Origin: Euonymus europaeus
Lineage: Eukaryota > Streptophyta > Magnoliopsida > Celastrales > Celastraceae
Direction: 5' to 3'
DNA length: 64,000 nt
NCBI GenBank assembly: GCA_963580455.1
Contig: OY756957.1
Location: 9,429,001 to 9,493,000, forward strand
Part shown: positions 26,201 through 36,240 of the stretch, in pieces
How positions within the stretch are numbered: position 1 is the first letter of the stretch
How the letters are laid out: each line of letters begins with the position of its first letter
Program-made: the position numbers and the translations under genes
Notes under the pieces: generated by a model
The model's database searches: none
What the model was told of the DNA's origin: nothing
Seen by the model: the letters and a program-made list of their open reading frames with translations, nothing else

Positions 26201-26715
26201 TTAATTTCTTGTTGCTGCAGCTTCTGACTCCCACGTCGGGCATGCAATTGCATGATGAGCTCCTATCTGCAGTAAGATTGCTGGTCTCTGAGGATCGATG
26301 TGAAGGTCGATTTGTTTTTGGTCGCCAGGCTATAGCACCCTCAAAGAAGGCATCAAAAGGGACATTACCAAGCTCACTTTTACGAGGTGAGACTGGTCCT
26401 GAGGGTGATAATTTCAAGAATAAACTACAAACATTGCTTGCTCGAGCAGGACATGGAAATCCCATTTATAAGACAAGACAACTTAAAAACAATAAGTTCC
26501 GTGCCGCTGTGATCTTCAATGGCTTAAACTTTGAGGGGCAGCCTTGCAGCAGTAAGAAATCAGCAGAGAAGGATGCGGCTGGCCAGGCTCTGCTGTGGTT
26601 GAAGGGCGACATACAGTCTTCTCCCAGAGATCTTGATCATGTTTCAATGCTTTTAAAGAAGAGCAAAAGCAGAAGTCAAAAGAAAACTTCACTTAATGGT
26701 GCTAAATGGGGTTAA
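11299..26715 (+). CDS. DExH3: DExH-box ATP-dependent RNA helicase (DExH3-like), 19 exons
   Basis: A superfamily 2 DEAH/RHA helicase that unwinds RNA using ATP; the exact plant substrate is unknown to me. Exons: 11299-11670, 13409-13563, 13644-13731, 14032-14277, 14810-14905, 15421-15609, 15754-15913, 15984-16114, 17303-17476, 17557-17829, 19391-19585, 22642-22845, 23024-23093, 23213-23361, 24284-24589, 24938-24997, 25702-25854, 25944-26054, 26221-26715. All junctions are GT-AG and they sum to 3627 bases, 1208 aa. Motifs: GETGCGKT (325-332), [12 protein letters not shown] (426-429), SAT (458-460), [26 protein letters not shown] (693-700), then HA2 and OB-fold regions and a C-terminal double-stranded RNA-binding domain (about 1108-1172). 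The S/R-rich N-terminus could be an organelle transit peptide. The dsRNA-binding end and length favour DExH3 over its paralogue DExH5, but the two are close. Confidence 0.93.
11939..12289. mobile_element. hAT-like MITE in helicase intron 1
   Basis: The left end reads GTAGGGCTGCAATTGAG, the usual start of a common plant hAT-type MITE whose interior is rich in GAGCTTGAGCTC/AGCTCGGCTC, as here at 12200-12280. The flanks AGTTTTAT (11931-11938) and GGTTTTAT (12290-12297) match at seven of eight bases, the duplication length expected for hAT. The right terminus is diverged and lacks the GCAGCCCTA ending. Confidence 0.55.
12298..13408. other. Remainder of helicase intron 1
   Basis: Non-coding, AT-rich, ending in a pyrimidine tract and AG at 13407-13408. 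No repeat or gene is recognised. Short open frames on either strand have no family resemblance. Confidence 0.6.
16393..16720 (-). mobile_element. GC-rich insert in helicase intron 8, LTR/TRIM-like, with USE-like motif
   Basis: This block is much richer in G and C than the rest of the intron. It contains repeated phrases such as GGCCAG/GGCTGG and CACGCCCA. On the minus strand near 16685-16702 it reads GTCCCACATCGGAAG, matching the RTCCCACATCG upstream element of plant snRNA promoters; that motif is also common near the start of some plant LTR/TRIM elements. Approximate repeats TGCATTGT (near 16392) and TGCAATTGT (near 16726) flank it. I cannot assign a family, and no snRNA sequence follows. 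Confidence 0.35.
16897..17046 (+). mobile_element. Au-type SINE in helicase intron 8
   Basis: The body begins with a tRNA-like box A, TGGCCTAGTAGTATAGTT, followed by box B-like GTCACAAGTTCAATTC and then CCTCTCCACATATTATGTG and CATTGCGGGAGCC, the layout of plant Au SINEs. It ends in a short T run. The flanking octamer ACAAAGAG occurs at 16889-16896 and 17047-17054, a perfect target-site duplication. RNA polymerase III elements of this kind depend on LINE machinery in trans. Confidence 0.85.
17830..18816. other. Helicase intron 10, part upstream of the SINE
   Basis: Ordinary AT-rich intron sequence. No further repeats or coding signals are seen here or between the SINE and the next exon at 19391. 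Confidence 0.6.
18827..18944 (+). mobile_element. tRNA-derived SINE in helicase intron 10
   Basis: Box A TGGCCTAGTGGTAGCC and an exact box B GGTTCGAGTCC are separated by about 30 bases. The 3' end is an A/T-rich tail with AATAACAATAATAAAG. The ten bases ATGATTGGAT stand on both sides (18817-18826 and 18945-18954), a perfect target-site duplication. The body differs clearly from the SINE at 16897. Confidence 0.85.
19586..20566. other. Helicase intron 11, part upstream of the hAT element
   Basis: Non-coding. The block from about 19730 to 20560 has a different texture from the surrounding intron and may itself be old transposon sequence, but I find neither termini nor coding domains. Confidence 0.4.
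20575..22112. mobile_element. Non-autonomous hAT element in helicase intron 11
   Basis: The 1538-bp element begins CATGGTAGTTAAATCG and ends as the inverse of CAAGGTAGTCAAAATCG, a good terminal inverted repeat. The flanking octamer GTTCCCGT is present at 20567-20574 and 22113-22120, a perfect eight-base duplication typical of hAT transposons. Subterminal regions are packed with AAATCGTAA/TTACGATTTT phrases (20590-20660 and 21960-22100). The interior has no transposase; it holds GAGTCRATCTCG-type repeats (21460-21610) and a GAGA tract. It sits between the exons encoding helicase motifs V and VI. Confidence 0.88.
21713..21825. repeat. GAGA-type purine microsatellite inside the hAT element
   Basis: Purine-rich tandem repeats of AGAGAGAAAGAAG are followed by two copies of CTTGACAGAGAGAGAAAG. 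Open frames across it on both strands are low-complexity and not credible genes. Confidence 0.8.
22121..22641. other. Remainder of helicase intron 11
   Basis: AT-rich intron sequence ending with a pyrimidine-rich tract and the AG at 22640-22641. Nothing else is recognised. Confidence 0.6.
23362..24283. other. Helicase intron 14
   Basis: AT-rich intron, about 0.9 kb, without visible mobile-element termini or coding domains. The other helicase introns not listed separately are shorter and equally plain. Confidence 0.6.
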
Positions 26716-27928
26716 AAGTGACCACAAAGGATGAAGAGTGAAAATATGTTGTTTGGTCTTTAACAGGAAGAGAGCTTCTGGTCCATGGTCCAGGTATTTG
26801 GGGCTTAGGATTTTCTGTATGGGAGTTGCTAAAGTGCAGCTTAAATCTATTTTATTTGCTTACTTTTAAAAATCTCTTGTTATTGGGAAGGGGCAAGCAA
26901 CCTCATTCTATGGAGGCAGAGGCCAGATTTTCTACCAACTGAAGAACTAGAGAAAGTAGTTCCTCTTGTTTGACATGGATTCTGCACTTCAGCAAGACAA
27001 CTGTTCTGTCGAAGGAGTAATCTGGTTTTGGGGATTCTCTATCTGTTGGTGGAGTTTAGAATTAGACTTAATCATTCTTTCTACAAGAATTGGAGAATCA
27101 TAAAGATCAAAATTTATGTATGTAAGGTATAGTTACAGGTTTATGAATGCATCGCACTTCTTCTGTAGATTACGTCAGAGAAGCAAGGCTCTTCCTCCTC
27201 CACCGTTGGTCGGAACTCAACTAAAGGGGCCACTGGCAGTGCGAAATTTTTGTAAGAGATTTGAAGACCTTGTGTCTTGTGAGACTAGTTGCATAGTACC
27301 TGTATTAGTAAGCATGCCATGCTTTTATGTATTACATATCATACCAAATTAAGTATAAGAAGATGCTCTTCAGTCACCTTTGTTTTTGAAGAAAAAAAAT
27401 TATTATCGTTTCTTTCTGAACTGGATTTCAAAAATTACAGTGTATTCCAGAAAGCTTTTGTTATTATATCTGTAGTGGTCAATTCAATTATATATGTAAT
27501 TGTTTGTTGTTATGTCTATTTCAGTGCAGTTGTAGGTTACTGGTTGGTGGTTACTACATTCAATATATGTTCTCTTGTATTATAAGTGTACTGAGTATGG
27601 TAGTAAGATGTATTGAATATTATTGTAATAAACATGGGCATGATCTTAGACAAACCAATTCTTATTTTAAACAATAAGATTACAAGCCTGTATATAGGCA
27701 CAAACTAACCTGTAGTTTACAAATCATAGACAAACCTAACTCTAGTTAGGTTAACTAGAGTTACAATTTATTTACAATCATTCCTTGAATGTTTCATCAG
27801 AAATTTTATTTCTTAAAGTGATAGGAACACCTTCACTTATCAGACACACTTATAATTAAACAGTATGATACAAAAAGCAGGATGCTTTTGTTAGATGCCG
27901 TCGAAGGCTGTCAAAACGGTTATGGAGA
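26716..27928 (+). other. 3' UTR and downstream flank of the helicase gene
   Basis: After the stop codon at 26713-26715 the sequence is T-rich. An AATAAA poly(A) signal lies within TTGTAATAAACATGG near 27625. Short open frames here have no family match. The end of the transcript cannot be fixed from sequence alone. Confidence 0.45.
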
Positions 27929-28345
27929 CTAAAACTGTTCCTGAAGCCTTCTAGTTTGATATTCAGGAATATTTGTCTGAGCTAAGTTCTCCATCCAATC
28001 AAAAAGTCTTTCTTCTAAATCATCAGCAAAAGCACTGGCATAGGGCTGTCTCCATACAAACTCAGGGATTTGAGTTGGACGGTAATCATTTTGTTCACAC
28101 ATAGCTTGCTGAAAATAAGAGATATATTGATGATCACGGCAACAGGGACGAGTCAAAGGATCAGAGGTACAAGTAACATCCACAAAGAAAATATAATAAT
28201 CAAAAACAGTCATTTCAAGATGAAACTGTGCCACAAACCAGTGGAGGAGGAAGAAGGTTGGAGAGTAATAGGACAATGAAATACCAGTGGAAGATGATAA
28301 CCTCTATTATAATTAACAAGAAAATCTTGCCATTCATCAAAGCCC
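27929..28345 (-). pseudogene. Unrecognised protein-coding remnant abutting the gypsy fragment
   Basis: The minus strand is open for 115 codons (27929-28276) and includes PCCRDHQYISYFQQAMCEQN and RQPYASAFADDLEERLFDWM. Its composition (acidic and aromatic, with few low-complexity runs) looks like genuine former coding sequence. In another frame just upstream (about 28230-28340), FDEWQDFLVNYNRGYHLPL and FHCPIT suggest that the same protein continued across a frameshift. I do not recognise the family; a retroelement or transposon protein is likely given the neighbourhood. The remnant stops exactly where the gypsy pol fragment begins. Confidence 0.35.
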
Positions 28346-30538
28346 TACTCCAGAGGCGCACTTGCAACACCTTGCTTTGGTTTTTGAGACCTTAACAACC
28401 CATCACTTGAAAGTTAAACTGAACAAGTGTTCTTTTGGAACTAATTCCATGGATTATTTGGGGCATATCATTTCGAAGAAAGGTGTGGCGGTTGATCCTT
28501 CAAAAATTCAGTGTATTGTCGATTGTGTGCAACCCAAAACTCTTAAAGGATTGCGTGGCTTCCTTGGGTTAATAGGGTATTACCGAAAATTTGTTCGCGG
28601 CTATGGTTTGATTGCCAAACCATTGAAAAATATTCTGAAAATTGATTGTTTTGTGTGGACTGCGGCATCAGTAGAGCTTTCCAAATACTCAAGGAGACTT
28701 TGATGTCCACTCCCATCTTGGCTCTTACAATTGAATGTGATGATTCCAGGATAGGTATTGGTGTCGTGTTGTCTCAACAAGGTCATCCTATTGCTTTTCT
28801 TAGCAAACCACTATCACCACGCCATTTAGCTATGTCCGCAAATGACCGTGAGCTGTTTGCTGTTGTTTATGCCATGCAGCATTGGCGACCATATATTTTG
28901 GGGCATCATTTTACTATCTTGACTAATCACAACACTCTTCAGCACTTCTTGAACCTCCAAATTACCACACCAGCTCAACAAAAATGGCTGGTAAAATTGG
29001 CGGGTTATAATTTCAAGGTAAGACAAAGAGCAGGTCGCTTGAATACTGTTGCTGATACACTTTCGAGAAAATCAGAATTATTAGCTATTTATGGGAGTTC
29101 TCAGCCACTGTTTGAGGGTTTAGAGGAGATGCAACGAGATTGTTTGGCTGACCCAGATACCAAGTCTCTTATTTCAGCGGTGCAAGAGGGGAGGAGCACT
29201 AATCGCCATTACACAGTGCGCCAAGGTCGCTTATTTTATAGGAACATATTATTTGTTCCTAAATCTTCAGTGTGCCGTAACCGAGTGTTGGAGGAATTTC
29301 ATGCTAGCCCTGTTGGAGGTCACTCAGCTAACCTACGAACATACAAGAGGTTGTCCATAAACTTTCTTTGGCTAGGTGTTAAAAAAGACACTAAATTATT
29401 TGTGGCTGAATGCGACATCTGCCAGTGGGTTCACTATGAGAGTTTGAAACCACCGGGTCTTCTTCAACCATTAGCTATACCGGACGGGGCTTTGCAAGAT
29501 ATCTCCTTGGATTTTGTTGAAGGATTACCGAGGTCCGCAAATAAAAGTGTTATTTTGGTAGTGGTGGATCGCTTCACAAAATACACACATCAGCTCTCGC
29601 GCACCTTTACACCGCCAAACAAGTGGCCCAAATATTTGTGCGGGATATATTCAAACTTCACGACATGCCTAAGAGTGTTGTAAGCGAACGTGATCCGGTG
29701 TTTTTAAGGAACTTCTGACAATAGTTCTTTAAGATGCATCAGACTCAGTTATGTCGGAGCTCGACATATCACCCTCAGTCCGATGGCCAAACTAAGGTGG
29801 TGAATTGCATTCTCAAGCAGTATTTGCGTTGCTTCTGTGGTGATCAGCCAACTAACTGGGTGTCTTGGTTACCGTGGGCTGAGTGGTGGTATAATACCAC
29901 TTACGAATCTTCTATTCAAATGTCTCCATTTCAGGCTCTCTATGGCTATGCCCCCTACAGTGCAACATTATGTGACCGGTTCCACCAGTGTTCATCAGGT
30001 GGACCTAGAACTGAAAAATAGGGATGAGCTTCTTCAAGTTTTGAAAGCCAACTTGGCTATGACACAATCCAAGATGAAAAAAAAAAAAGCTGATAAAAAG
30101 CGGACATAGCGCCATTTTGAAGTAGGCAATTGGGTGTTCCTTAAACTCCAGTCATATAGGTAGCGTTCTGTGCAGCTATGACACTGCCATAAGTTGTCAC
30201 CATGTTACTATGGGCCTTTTCAGATTATCGCTAAGGTAGGATCAATGGCTTACAAGCTCCAGTTACCTCCGAACTCTAAAATCCATCCCGTGTTCCATGT
30301 GTCGTTACAGAAAGCCAAGCTTGGACAAAAGGTTAGTCCATCTCTTCTGCTGCCACCCATGGAACACTCGAGACAGATTTATTGGATACCAGAAAAATTG
30401 CTTGATCGTGGACTCTTCAAGAAGGGTTCCAAAGCAGTCACTAAATGGTTAATTAAGCGGGCAGGTCTATCGGAAGACGATGCAACCTGGGAAGAAGCTT
30501 ATCAAATTAAAAGACAGTTCCCTAACTTCCAGACTTGA
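28346..30538 (+). pseudogene. Ty3/gypsy chromovirus pol, 3' half (RT end, RNase H, integrase, chromodomain)
   Basis: The fragment starts mid-RT (PEAHLQHLALVFETL, then KLNKCSFGTNSMDYLGHIIS and LRGFLGLIGYYRKFVRGYG). RNase H follows after a frameshift (IGVVLSQQGHPIAFLSKPLS, AVVYAMQHWRPYILGH). The integrase has an HHCC-type region (29300-29430: FHASPVGGHS...CDICQ) and catalytic-core text (DISLDFVEGLP, STYHPQSDGQTKVVN), again with shifts near 29690 and 29990. The end (30194-30538) has HPVFHVSLQKA and a chromodomain-like VTKWLIKRAG...ATWEEAY. The order RT-RNase H-integrase-chromodomain is diagnostic of a chromovirus, probably Reina-like. Gag, protease and most of RT are missing, so it is dead. Confidence 0.88.
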
Positions 30539-30567
30539 GTCAAGTCTTTTGTTTAAGTGGGCAGGAA

Positions 30568-30779
30568 TGATGGGATCCTAATATATTTTGTGTTTCTTTT
30601 TTGTATCTTTATCCTTTGTCTCTTTTGCCCCTGTGTTAGGGTTGCTATGTGGGTTTCCCTTTTAGGGCTGCTGTTTCGATGTTAGCAGATTATGAATGAA
30701 TTCCTATTTGTCATTACTCTTCTTCTTCTCTCTTACTCTGTTTCTGTCATATAAGCTCCATCAAGATCATATGTTAACA
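30568..30779 (+). mobile_element. Candidate 3' LTR of the gypsy fragment
   Basis: About 30 bases after the polyprotein stop, a purine-rich AAGTGGGCAGGAA precedes TGATGGGATCC, and 212 bases later the sequence reaches ATGTTAACA, giving a TG...CA unit. No 5' LTR is present for comparison, so the boundaries rest only on position and the terminal dinucleotides. Confidence 0.5.
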
Positions 30780-32465
30780 TGGTACTATTTGCCACCAAGT
30801 AAGCACACCAACAAAAAATCTACAAATATGGTCAATTGTTGAACTATATAAAGAGCAAAGGAGATAATAAAAAAAAAGTTGGTAATTTCATCACGAAAGG
30901 AAGAAGCCATTCACTTAATTTGTCTGGGAAATGAAATGAAATAAGATAAAATTGAATTCGCCGAAGTAGCTGATGGCATGGGAATACAAACTTCTAAAAA
31001 TATGAAATTACCAATTCTAAAAATCTAATCCTCCTTATTTAACAAGGTCTCATGTTCAAACTTAGTGTTTATGAGGTGGGATCATGGGAGTGGAGGACTA
31101 CCCTGTGTGGCATTTCTACCATTGAGTACGAAAATATATTATTGGGATTGTAAAATGGCACACTTATGATGAGATAGAATTGTAATTTCAACCACCGTTA
31201 AAAAAAGAGTACTTAGAGCAAAGAGATAGTACCCATCTATGTTCAAACTCCTTGATCTCAACTAGTTCTTTCCCCAAAAATGAAGAAGCTCTTCATTTTG
31301 CAAAGTGATAGATGCTAATGTAATCAATCCCTTAACTTGAGATAAACATTAAATGAGCTGCTAATATGTTTCTATTATCTCAGTAGGTGCATGAGAAAGT
31401 TGGAATGTTATTTTCTTGTATTGTATAAATATATTCACATTCTTTGAGGTTAAAAGACCAAAAACATGCAGCAAATACATGAGCATAAAATCAAATTTGA
31501 GGCTAAATCTGTCACTTTTCTTTCTATGTTTCATCAAATCACTCATCCACAAAGTACTAGAAAAACTAACCTTAACATCTCTTTGGAAATCATTATATTG
31601 AATTTAGACAAAATTTTGAAAACCCAATAATTAAAAACAAAAAATAGACAAAAGTATGGCAAAACAAATTGAGTTACCAAAATTGCGATCAATGATGCCG
31701 TGGCAAGTGGCCCCCATGCTTCTTATGGAATTCCTCCATTATATGCTCTACAAAATTGTTCTTCTCAAATGCCTAAATACACAAATTACTAACCAAATTA
31801 GATGCCGAATCAATCCCAAAAAAAACCCAGCAATTCTAAACTCGATGACGCTCTCAACAGCCTCTTTCAATAGAATTCACAATATCCTTAACATTTTGCA
31901 TCAGTTTCCCTATCCCTGTTGTTAAGGAAAAAAATTCAAGTAATGCCCTTGCCATTGTTGTCGGCCCCAGGCCTTCCACCTCCCTTCACGCTAATCTATC
32001 TCGCTCTAAATCCTATCCCTCTCTCAGATCTGAGGAGAAACGAAGACATTCACAAGATTTCGCTTGCTGTCTCTATTATGTTCTTGCTACGAAATAGAGA
32101 AAGAAAAAAGAAGATATCAAGCGCTCTCTTCTTTTTTTCACCGAAAAATTATTGCAAACAAATCATACAGGAAGCGAGTTTCGTACCTGCAACTTTGCAG
32201 GTCAACAACTAATGACGATGAACTCCTATTTTTTCTTCGGGATCTTCGATTCATCTCTAATTTTTGATTCTACAGGTTTTCGATTTTACGATTCTAAATA
32301 AATGAGAATTTAGAGAGATAATAAGCAAAGAGAGAGTGCTTGTAGAGGAAGAATAAGGACGTGTATTTAGAAAGTATAAGTGTATAATAAGAATTTAAGA
32401 CTATTGTTATTTAATATTAAGAGTCAATTGATTTAATTGAAAGTAGACTCATTGAATTGCTAATA
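30780..32465. other. Intergenic DNA between gypsy fragment and Helitron
   Basis: AT-rich with several short open frames, none convincing. A phrase near 31045-31060 (GGTCTCATGTTCAAAC) is faintly box B-like, but no box A is found at the right distance. I see no gene. Confidence 0.5.
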
Positions 32466-32484
32466 TCTAATCTAATCTAATCTA

Positions 32485-33392
32485 ATATCTAATACCTTTC
32501 TATAAAGCCCGTGGATTTGCGGCTTCCTCCCAGCGAGTCCCCTTCTTCTACCCACTCGCGCATCGTCGCATCTGCCTAGGATAGCAAAACGACGACGTTT
32601 ATCATTACACATGGCGCTCCTTCCTCGCGCCACCGCGCTGCGTACTCTGTTCGTACCGCGACTGTCTCCCACCTCGCATTCATCACCTTTTCTATTATGT
32701 GCCTCATCTGAGACCCACACAAATGTGCCCTACCTCCTAACTGCAAATGTGCTCTCTCTGTGTAGCTGCTCCAGTTGTTTCTCTTCATCTGACCTAATTC
32801 GAATTTCCCCACATCAACAGGTATGGGGCTCTGCCTCCTGCTACGGCTAAACACCGTCCATTCCTATCGCACTCTTCCCCGTCTAATCTAATACTATCTT
32901 ATAAAGTTTAACTCTTAACTTGCACTGCTCTTTGCAGATCTAATACCTTTCTATAAAGCCCGTGGATTTGCGGCTTCCTCCCAGCGAGTCCCCTTCTTCT
33001 ACCCACTCGTGCATCGTCGCATCTGCCTAGGATAGCAAAACGACGACGTTTATCATTACACATGGCGCTCCTTCCTCGCGCCACCGCGCTGCGTATTCTG
33101 TTCGTACCGCGACTGTCTCCCACCTCGCATTCGTCACCTTTTCTATTATGTGCCTCATCTGAGACCCACGCAAATGTGCCCTACCTCCTAACTGCAAATG
33201 TGCTCTCTCTGTGTAGCTGCTCCAGTTGTTTCTCTTCATCTGACCTAATTCGAATTTCCCCACATCAACAGGTATGGGGCTCTGCCGCCTGCCTCCTGCT
33301 ACGGCTAAACACCATCCATTCCTATCGCACTCTTCCCCGTCTAATCTAATACTATCTTATAAAGTTTAACTCTTAACTTGCACTGCTCTTTG
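32485..33392. repeat. 451-bp direct duplication at the Helitron 5' end
   Basis: Two nearly identical units (about 32485-32935 and 32936-33392) lie head to tail, 451 bases apart. Each starts with TAATACCTTTCTATAAAGCC and ends with TCTAATACTATCTTATAAAG followed by GCACTGCTCTTTGCAG. The units are CpG-rich compared with their surroundings, and differ by single bases and one short insertion (GCCTGCC near 33285). Open frames on both strands are by-products. High similarity suggests a recent duplication. Confidence 0.88.
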
Positions 33393-34010
33393 CAGATTGG
33401 GATAGCTTTTATTCAGCCCCTGCTCTACTTTCTTCTGACCTAATTTGGATTCGTCAAATATCAAATAAGCAGGTATAACCCTCCGTCGATTGTATCCCTC
33501 ATCTTATCTGAGTTTGTTCTTCTATTCTTTGTTCTTCATTAAGTTTTGATTGTTGTTGGTCTTCCACCATCACTTTGGTTTGCGCCCAACTTTATTGCTC
33601 TGTTATTGCTTAGGTTCTTTGGTGGCTTTAATAACTTTTATTACAAATCAAATCCCCTCATGATTTCCCAATAATCCCTCTCTTTTTGCATCTTTCGATC
33701 ACTACATGCTCCTTCCTCCTGCTTCAATATACTATACTCGGTTTAATTTTGTTTTTTGTGATATTTAAGATATTGTTGACTCCTTCTTTGGGCAGTTCTC
33801 CTCATATTGGATTTTGAGCTAGGCCTAATCAGTCTTGCCTATTAAACCTCGAATATATTTGCCTGTCTTCCTTTTGATTTGGGCTACTATAACTCCATGG
33901 CTTGATGTTATTTGGTTTTGAGTAGAAGTTACTGAGATGCAGAACTATTTCTCAAAGTCATGGAGATGTTGGTAATTTATGAGCAAAAACAAAAACAATT
34001 TTTTTTAGTG
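33393..34010. other. Helitron interior without recognised gene, segment 1
   Basis: T-rich, non-coding sequence between the two direct duplications. Nothing else is identified. Confidence 0.6.
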
Positions 34011-34812
34011 GGTATTACTGGAGTTATTTCAACTGTCATAGTATTGGAGTTGTGTAAATAATTTTGCACTTTCTTCCACAAATTTGTGGGTAGAAACAAA
34101 TATAGGTTTCATGATTTACAGGGTCCAAAGTTTTTTTCCCATAAATGTTTGTGGCTTTGCTCAATAGATTTTACATGGCCACACATAGATATTATTGAAG
34201 GTTGCCTTCTAAAATTGGATTAACATATGATGTGTTGATTTTTCTTTAAGTTGTGTACCATGCTTACTGAGTGTCTTTAGATAATAATATATCATGTGTC
34301 CTTGGGTTGCTAATATTTGCTATGAATTACTTTTTAAAAAAAAGTTGCATCCCATGTTTTTTAAATGTCTCTGGATTATATGTGTGCTCCTGGTGGCATT
34401 TTGATTTTTTGGGTATTGCTGGAGTTATTTCAACTGTCATAGTATTGGAGTTGTGTAAATAATTTTGTACTTTCTTCCACAAATCTGTGGGTAGAAACAA
34501 ATATAGGTTTCATGATTTACAGGGTCCAAAGTTGTTTTCCCATAAATGTTTGTGGCTTTGCTCAATAGATTTTACATGGCCACACATAGATATTATTGAA
34601 GGGTGCCTTCTAAAATTGGATTAACATATGATGTGTTTATTTCCTTTAAGTTGTGTACCATGCTTACTGAGTGTCTTTAGATAATAATATATCATGTGCC
34701 CTTGGGTTGCTAATATTTGCTATGAATTACTTTTTAAAAAAAATTGCATGCCATGTTTTTTAAATGTCTCTGGATTATATGTGTGCTCCTGGTGCCATTT
34801 TGATTTTTTGGT
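34011..34812. repeat. 401-bp direct tandem duplication in the Helitron
   Basis: The unit beginning GGTATTACTGGAGTTATTTC at 34011 recurs from 34412 with few differences and ends in GGCATTTTGATTTTTTGG or its one-base variant. The period is 401 bases. The sequence is T-rich and non-coding. Confidence 0.88.
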
Positions 34813-36200
34813 TTCCCTTGCCTTACCTTGGCAGCCTATTTTCATCTTCGCAGGCCACTACAGTTGCTATATATTTTTGGTGGATGCTTGATTTGAACCC
34901 GGTTAGGTTTATGTTCTGCTACTTCAAATTCTGCAAGCTCCTTTGACCTAGCAATTGTCACTGCATACATCTGTCGATCGTTGAGGTTTGAATCGGTGTT
35001 TTTAAGTTCTTTCTTCTTTTTCCAATTGCCCTTTCTTTTAAGAATGCCTGTCTTTTAGGCTTGCCTACTTTATTCCTAGGAATTAGCCTCTGTCACGACG
35101 ATGGCTGTCTATTTTCGTTATAACCCCATCTGTATAACTTGCCTTATACACATGGTGTGGTTCGACATTGCCTTCATATGTGATTTTAATCTGGGGAAAA
35201 TAAATCTCTCACCTAACACTTAGCAGCTAAAACCTCTTCAAAAGGTAAGCAATGACTTTATTAGCTAAAACCAAAAAAAAAAAGGGCCATGATGCTTCCC
35301 ACTTTGTATTCTACAATTTATAAATGTAGCTATGAAAATTGGTGGTCATTTGATTGTTGTACACTTATAAAAATGGCTTTGTTCTAACAATAATTCATTC
35401 AAGGAAAACTAAGTGCATAACCAAAGTAAGCTGCAATTATCATTTAAAAAACATTGTGTTGACTTTCGCTTTTATATTTCTCTAGAATAATAGAATTTGT
35501 ACGAGTATTTCACTTTTGGTAATTCTCTCAAAGTTAGATAGTCAGCTTCTATAAAAGGGTCAATGCATCATCATTGCCTTTGCCCTGTCTGCTTTGACAT
35601 AAGGAATAAAAAAATTAAAATCCATTTTTAGTTCCTTCATCTGCAATCAAATAATGAGCTTCTACGTATGTCTGCATTAAAATATTAGTCATTCGATTTG
35701 TCTTTTAATCCAACTGCTTCAGGGAGATGGAGTATTATCAGTAAGTAGTTTGTTGGCATAATATTTGCATCATCTATTTCCCCCCCCCCCCCCCCCGTTT
35801 AGCAGTCTTTCGACATAAATTTATTGTTTCGATCTTGATATTCCTTTGGGTTATTGTTTCAGATATGTCTGCCCTCGTTTCCCCAACTCTGTTTGTCATA
35901 TGTCCAAGATATCAAACAAAATTCACATCAGACATGTCAGTTTTGTCTTGCCGATTCTTATGGGGTTGTATTTCCTGGGGTTATTTAGGTGGGTTATTAG
36001 GGTCGTTCCTATCTCTTAGATTTGGAGTGCAATTTAAATGCCCTCTGTCACAACAACATTACTTTTAAGGGCATTTTTTTATCGCAAGGATCTGACAGAT
36101 ATGGACTTCATGGTCCTTTGCAGATTAATATTTTACTCATTGACCTCTATTGTTCTTCTCCTTTCACATAGCTTCAAAACTACATCCAACAAAAAAATTA
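34813..36200. other. Helitron interior without recognised gene, segment 2
   Basis: AT-rich, non-coding. It includes a run of 17 C residues at 35780-35796. No protein family is recognised in its short open frames. Confidence 0.6.
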
Positions 36201-36240
36201 TCATACCTGCCGCAATGCGCGGGCTCGATGCTACCCCTAA
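36195..36240 (+). mobile_element. Internal Helitron 3'-terminus-like sequence
   Basis: AATTATCATACC followed by GCCGCAATGCGCGGGC closely parallels the true 3' end at 44141-44168 (AATAATCATACCCGCGGCAACGC). It can form a weaker hairpin (CCTGC with GCGGG). A CTAA at 36237-36240 is followed by T, matching the CTRR-T rule. This looks like the end of a second, nested or earlier, Helitron of the same family. Confidence 0.65.

Noticed and set aside
27116..27585. Open frames downstream of the helicase stop
   Set aside because: The helicase protein is complete at 26715 and these frames match nothing; they fall in the T-rich 3' region.
31040..31060. Possible SINE or tRNA fragment (box B-like phrase)
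   Set aside because: No box A at a suitable distance, no target duplication and no tail.
32472..33349. Open frames on both strands in the 451-bp repeats
   Set aside because: The same frames appear twice because the DNA is duplicated; they are low-complexity and overlap on both strands, inside non-coding Helitron sequence.
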